A DNA stretch of 8,075 bases, from NCBI GenBank assembly GCA_049515175.1, contig JBEKUI010000218.1, positions 1-8,075 of the forward strand. Direction: 5' to 3'. Shown here piece by piece: positions 5,820 through 8,075 of this stretch; the first letter of the stretch is position 1, and each line of letters starts with the position of its first letter. The position numbers were made by a program, and so were the translations under genes. This DNA is from JACQNR01 sp049515175 (GTDB lineage Bacteria > Acidobacteriota > Terriglobia > UBA7540). Under the pieces are notes generated by a model. It was not told where the DNA came from. It did no database searches and saw only the letters and a program-made list of their open reading frames with translations.

Positions 5820-6722
5820 TCAATGCGCCACCTGTGCGGCGCTGCCGGAGGGAAGGAATCGGAAGGAAGCGATAATCTTGTTGAGCACTGCCTGCTGAAA
5901 CTGCAAGTTCTCCGCGGAGGTCAATCCCACCAGGCCGAAGACAGTGTTACCCAGCGCGACGCGCAGCGAGATGCCTCGCCACTCCGCGCCATCCAGCACA
6001 CCGCTGAACTCGCGGCGCAGGGCGGGGTGGCCATCGGCCTCCAGCGAGGATTCGGAGAGCAGTTTGTAGTCGTGATAGGTGTTGCGCAGGTTGGCATCCG
6101 TCGCGTTGGCCTTCAGGTTGGGGGCCCCACTCCAGACTTGCCGCTCCGCAAAGAGCACGGTGTGCTCGTCCTCCGGTCCGACAGCGACGATGGCCCGTCC
6201 GGTCTCGCGCGCGGCGTTCTCGTGGACTTTCCATCCCGGCGGTTTGTAGAAACTGAACTGAAACGTCTCGTTGATGTAGGTGTTTCCCTCCACGCGCTCG
6301 CGAATTTCGGTGGGAAGAGGTTCGTCGAGCGGGCGGCTGACGGGCGGAGCCACTGGCGGTTTCGGTCCGGGCTCGACCGCAGCGGCAGTGGGCGAGGACG
6401 GCACAGAAGGCGCAGCCTGGGCGTTGGATCGTTCGACCACTGCGCGGCTGGCGGCCTTCGCCGCGGGATTCTTGCTGTCGCCGGCGCTGAAACTTATGGA
6501 TTTGACCGTCTCGCGCTTGATCAGCGCGAAACCGAAATCCGTTTCCACCCGGAACATTCCGTTCTCAAATCCCACCACCGTGCCGGTGATCTTCTTCCCG
6601 TCTTTGAGCGTGATCTCTTCCCCGCGCAGCCTACTCACCGCCGCCAGAACGAGACACACCAGCAACAATCTTCCGATCGCCCGCAAGCCCATCACCCGCA
6701 CCGATTGTGGGTCCGCCTTCAC
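5820..6722 (-). CDS. Exported two-domain protein of unknown function
   Basis: 300 residues. A hydrophobic segment (about 13-29, LRAIGRLLLVCLVLAAVS) looks like a signal peptide, so the protein is probably exported. Residues about 36-78 form a small beta-rich unit with ITLKDGKKITGTVVGFENG, resembling small Sm/SH3-like barrels seen in exported bacterial proteins. A low-complexity Ala/Pro linker follows (about 84-140). Residues about 146-290 contain YINETFQFSFYKPPGWKV and alternating strands, reminiscent of PsbP/DUF1795-like folds; this resemblance is by pattern only. GTG 6722 is chosen because GAGGAAA lies at good spacing before it. ATG 6692 (residue 11) would give a more conventional signal peptide and remains possible. 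It lies 59 bp after lexA on the same strand, with no terminator seen between, and may be co-transcribed with it. I do not recognise a named family. Confidence 0.75.
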   Translation of the reverse strand: MKADPQSVRVMGLRAIGRLLLVCLVLAAVSRLRGEEITLKDGKKITGTVVGFENGMFRVETDFGFALIKRETVKSISFSAGDSKNPAAKAASRAVVERSNAQAAPSVPSSPTAAAVEPGPKPPVAPPVSRPLDEPLPTEIRERVEGNTYINETFQFSFYKPPGWKVHENAARETGRAIVAVGPEDEHTVLFAERQVWSGAPNLKANATDANLRNTYHDYKLLSESSLEADGHPALRREFSGVLDGAEWRGISLRVALGNTVFGLVGLTSAENLQFQQAVLNKIIASFRFLPSGSAAQVAH

Positions 6723-6750
6723 CAGCTTTCCTCGATGGAGGATCTTCAGC

Positions 6751-6777
6751 CTCCTGAATCCTGACTCCTGAATCCTG
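6751..6777. repeat. 14-bp-period tandem repeat (CTCCTGAATCCTG x2)
   Basis: CTCCTGAATCCTG occurs at 6751-6763 and again at 6765-6777, a perfect 13-base unit with a 14-bp period. It nearly fills the short gap between lexA (stop at 6782) and the exported-protein gene (start 6722). It is probably simple-sequence expansion or a member of a dispersed intergenic repeat. Confidence 0.6.
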
Positions 6778-6781
6778 CCGT

Positions 6782-7486
6782 CTAGTATTTTCTCAGAACT
6801 CCAATGACTCGTCCCTGAATTTTGACATCGCGCGCGGGAAGGATGATGGGGTCCATCTCGGCGTTGGCGGGCTGCAGGCGGACTTTGCCGCCGGGTTCGC
6901 GGAAGAAGCGCTTGAGGGTGGCGTCGGTGCCGCCGGTGAGCGCCACGACGATCTCGCCGTTTCCCGCGGTATCCGCGCCCTCGACGAGGATGTAGTCGCC
7001 GTTGCAGATGTGGTCTTCGACCATGGAATCGCCCTTGACGTGCAGCACGTAGATGCTGCCCTTACCGCGCGTGAAGTCGCCGAAGGAAAAGGTCTCGGGG
7101 TTAGGAATCGCCTCGACGGGCTGGCCGGCGGCGATGCGACCCAGCAGCGGAAACTCGAGGTGGCCGAGGAACGCTGCAGGAACCTCGCTCACAGCTCCGG
7201 CGGTTTCCCGCTTACTCGAGGTCTTGCGAGCCGCAAAGGGCCGGAGGGCGGTCTTGGCGAAGGGCACCGAGCCCGGCACCGCCACCACCTCCACCGAGCG
7301 GCTCTGATTGTAGCCGCGCCGGATGAAGCCCTTCCGCTCCAGCGTCTGCATGTGCTTGTGCACCGTGGCGAGTGAGGAGAGTTCCAGCGATGCGCCGATC
7401 TCCTCGAAGCTCGGCGAGTAGCCGTGCTTGTTGATGAAGCCCACCAGGAAATCCAGCACCTGCTTTTGCCGCCGGGTCAGAGCCAT
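6782..7486 (-). CDS. lexA: LexA repressor (SOS response)
   Basis: 234 residues; E. coli LexA is 202. The N-terminal winged helix (about 1-65) has RRQKQVLDFL, GYSPSFEEI and LSSLATVHKHMQTLERKGFI, the standard LexA pattern. The C-terminal S24-like domain (about 113-234) has the self-cleavage site A120-G121 in GRIAAGQPVEA, nucleophile S154 in KGDSM and general base K192 in DATLKRFF, so it should be autocleavable in the presence of RecA filaments. The linker (about 72-108) is long, basic and alanine-rich, which explains the extra length. ATG 7486 is preceded by GAGGTG at good spacing. LexA represses DNA-repair genes and normally its own gene. A repeat suited to that lies across its promoter. The exported-protein gene follows 59 bp later on the same strand. 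Confidence 0.96.
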   Translation of the reverse strand: MALTRRQKQVLDFLVGFINKHGYSPSFEEIGASLELSSLATVHKHMQTLERKGFIRRGYNQSRSVEVVAVPGSVPFAKTALRPFAARKTSSKRETAGAVSEVPAAFLGHLEFPLLGRIAAGQPVEAIPNPETFSFGDFTRGKGSIYVLHVKGDSMVEDHICNGDYILVEGADTAGNGEIVVALTGGTDATLKRFFREPGGKVRLQPANAEMDPIILPARDVKIQGRVIGVLRKY

Positions 7487-7564
7487 GAGTGCACCTCGAA
7501 TTCCGTGATAGCTCGTTACGCTGAGAAGAGTTCCAGGCCGGAGCCGCCTCGCCCGGCGCAGCCT

Positions 7565-7593
7565 ATCTTAGGCGAATAAAAAGCGAATAGCAA
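7565..7593 (-). promoter_or_regulatory. lexA promoter
   Basis: On the minus strand, TTGCTA (7588-7593) and TAAGAT (7565-7570) are separated by 17 bp. Each matches 4/6 of the sigma70 consensus. The lexA ATG lies about 78 bp downstream of the -10. The TTCGC repeats fill its spacer and -35 flank. Confidence 0.5.
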
Positions 7594-7598
7594 GCGAA
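7572..7598. promoter_or_regulatory. Candidate LexA operator: three TTCGC direct repeats at 11-bp spacing
   Basis: GCGAA (TTCGC on the lexA strand) occurs at 7572-7576, 7583-7587 and 7594-7598, exactly 11 bp apart; the first two copies extend to GCGAATA and the third reads GCGAAAA. One-turn spacing of direct repeats is the known architecture of the alphaproteobacterial LexA box (GTTC-N7-GTTC), although the bases differ here. Position over the -35 and spacer suits autorepression. Binding by this LexA is inferred. Confidence 0.55.
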
Positions 7599-7629
7599 AA
7601 AATCCGCCCGCCCCGGCGACTGTGTGACC

Positions 7630-7657
7630 GTGCAGAGTTTGTGCGAAATGTGCAGAA
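7630..7657. repeat. Three near-repeats of GTGCAGA/GTGCGAA upstream of lexA
   Basis: GTGCAGA (7630-7636), GTGCGAA (7641-7647) and GTGCAGAA (7650-7657) lie in a row about 35-65 bp upstream of the lexA -35. Spacing is 11 and 9 bp. They could be further regulatory sites or chance; the rest of the 200-bp gap 7487-7686 holds only the lexA promoter and operator. Confidence 0.3.
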
Positions 7658-7686
7658 TATTTGAGAAAGCTCACTCCGAAAGGGCG

Positions 7687-7914
7687 CTACGCCGCCCAAT
7701 CCTTGCAAAGTAACTCAGCTTGTTCGAGAACAGTCTGCGTTGCCTTCTCTTGCTTGTCCGGAGGATAGCCATACTTGCGAAGGATGCGTTTAACCATCGT
7801 GCGGAGTTTGGCGCGGACGCTTTCCTTAACCGTCCAATCTATCGTGACGTTCCGGCGGACTGTCTCAACCAATTCCCGCGCAATCGTCCTCAGGGTGTCG
7901 TTCGCCAAAACCAC
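7687..7914 (-). pseudogene. hsdR: Remnant of type I restriction enzyme R subunit (HsdR C-terminus)
   Basis: 75 codons that match only the extreme C-terminal end of HsdR-type restriction subunits (DUF3387 region): a helical stretch with ELVETVRRNVTIDWTVKES, RAKLRTMVKRILRKYGYPPD, then QTVLEQAELL. Full-length HsdR proteins are several hundred to over a thousand residues with a helicase and nuclease, none of which is present. The frame can be read back to a stop at 7951-7953, but homology fades near residue 1, and no other frame upstream continues HsdR. GTG 7914 is the only near start and has no strong ribosome-binding site. The most likely reading is a decayed or deletion-truncated gene without restriction activity. 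A small stand-alone product of the domain cannot be excluded. Confidence 0.75.
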
Positions 7915-7965
7915 ATCTGCCTGATCACAATTGATTTCTCCTTGGCGATCTCAGAGATGTGAATA

Positions 7966-8073
7966 TCAAGCTAGCTCCGGTTCTGCCACTAAGTCTTTGT
8001 AGGTGATGGTGTTGGTGCTAAGGCAGGCGCGCGTGAGGCGGTGGAACAAGCTCCTCTCCTGCCAGCGCCGATT
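7966..8073 (-). CDS. C-terminal end of an unidentified protein (5' end outside window)
   Basis: On the minus strand a frame is open from the window edge to TGA at 7966-7968, giving 35 residues without a start. The sequence includes RWQERSLFHRLTRACLS and ends DLVAEPELA. Its mix of charged and hydrophobic residues looks protein-like, but I do not recognise it. It lies just upstream of the HsdR remnant and might be another decayed part of the same restriction locus or an unrelated gene. The other two minus frames close within about 30 codons. Confidence 0.3.
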   Translation of the reverse strand, partial: NRRWQERSLFHRLTRACLSTNTITYKDLVAEPELA

Positions 8074-8075
8074 CA

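Noticed and set aside
5793..6764. A 323-codon plus-strand open frame opposite the exported-protein gene
   Set aside because: The minus-strand protein has a signal peptide and domain structure; the plus-strand frame has none and looks like a mirror frame.
7720..7962. 80-codon plus-strand open frame opposite the HsdR remnant
   Set aside because: The minus strand carries a clear match to the HsdR C-terminus; the plus frame shows no features of its own.

Overview
This is a GC-rich bacterial chromosomal window with densely packed genes. The LexA type, the permease families and the general gene style fit an environmental Acidobacteriota-like lineage. That assignment is an inference from style; no marker gene in the window proves the phylum.

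Layout. (1) 3-203, plus strand: the C-terminal end of an ABC-2/NatB-type export permease that begins outside the window. (2) 317-643, plus: a small cysteine-rich zinc-ribbon protein. (3) 5577 down to 701, minus: a tightly packed four-gene iron-transport operon, with junctions of 4 bp, an 8-bp overlap and 3 bp. It runs FTR1 iron permease fused to a DUF2318 Fe-S-type domain, then two FtsX/MacB-like permeases, then a MacB/LolD-like ABC ATPase carrying a C-terminal DtxR/MntR-like metal-sensor domain. A good sigma70-type promoter (TTGACA-17-TAGCAT) with a 29-bp palindrome over its -10 lies just upstream. A hairpin plus T5 terminator lies just past the last gene, inside the 3' end of the convergent zinc-ribbon gene. 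(4) 6722-5820, minus: an exported two-domain protein of unknown function. (5) 7486-6782, minus: lexA, with three 11-bp-spaced TTCGC repeats lying across its -35 and spacer, a good candidate for a self-regulatory SOS operator. (6) 7914-7687, minus: a 75-codon remnant of the C-terminus of a type I restriction HsdR subunit. (7) An unidentified coding end on the minus strand at the right edge.

How the genes work together. The iron operon resembles the FTR1/P19-associated systems (Campylobacter cj1658-cj1663; E. coli fetMP), in which an FTR1 permease works with a DUF2318 protein, two FtsX-like permeases and an ABC ATPase. Here FTR1 and DUF2318 are one polypeptide and no P19 gene is present in the window. 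The most unusual point is that the ATPase carries its own iron/manganese-repressor-like domain. This suggests direct allosteric feedback of cytoplasmic metal on the transporter, by analogy with the regulatory C-terminal domains of MetN and ModC. A second possibility is a bifunctional transporter and regulator acting on the palindromic site in front of the operon.
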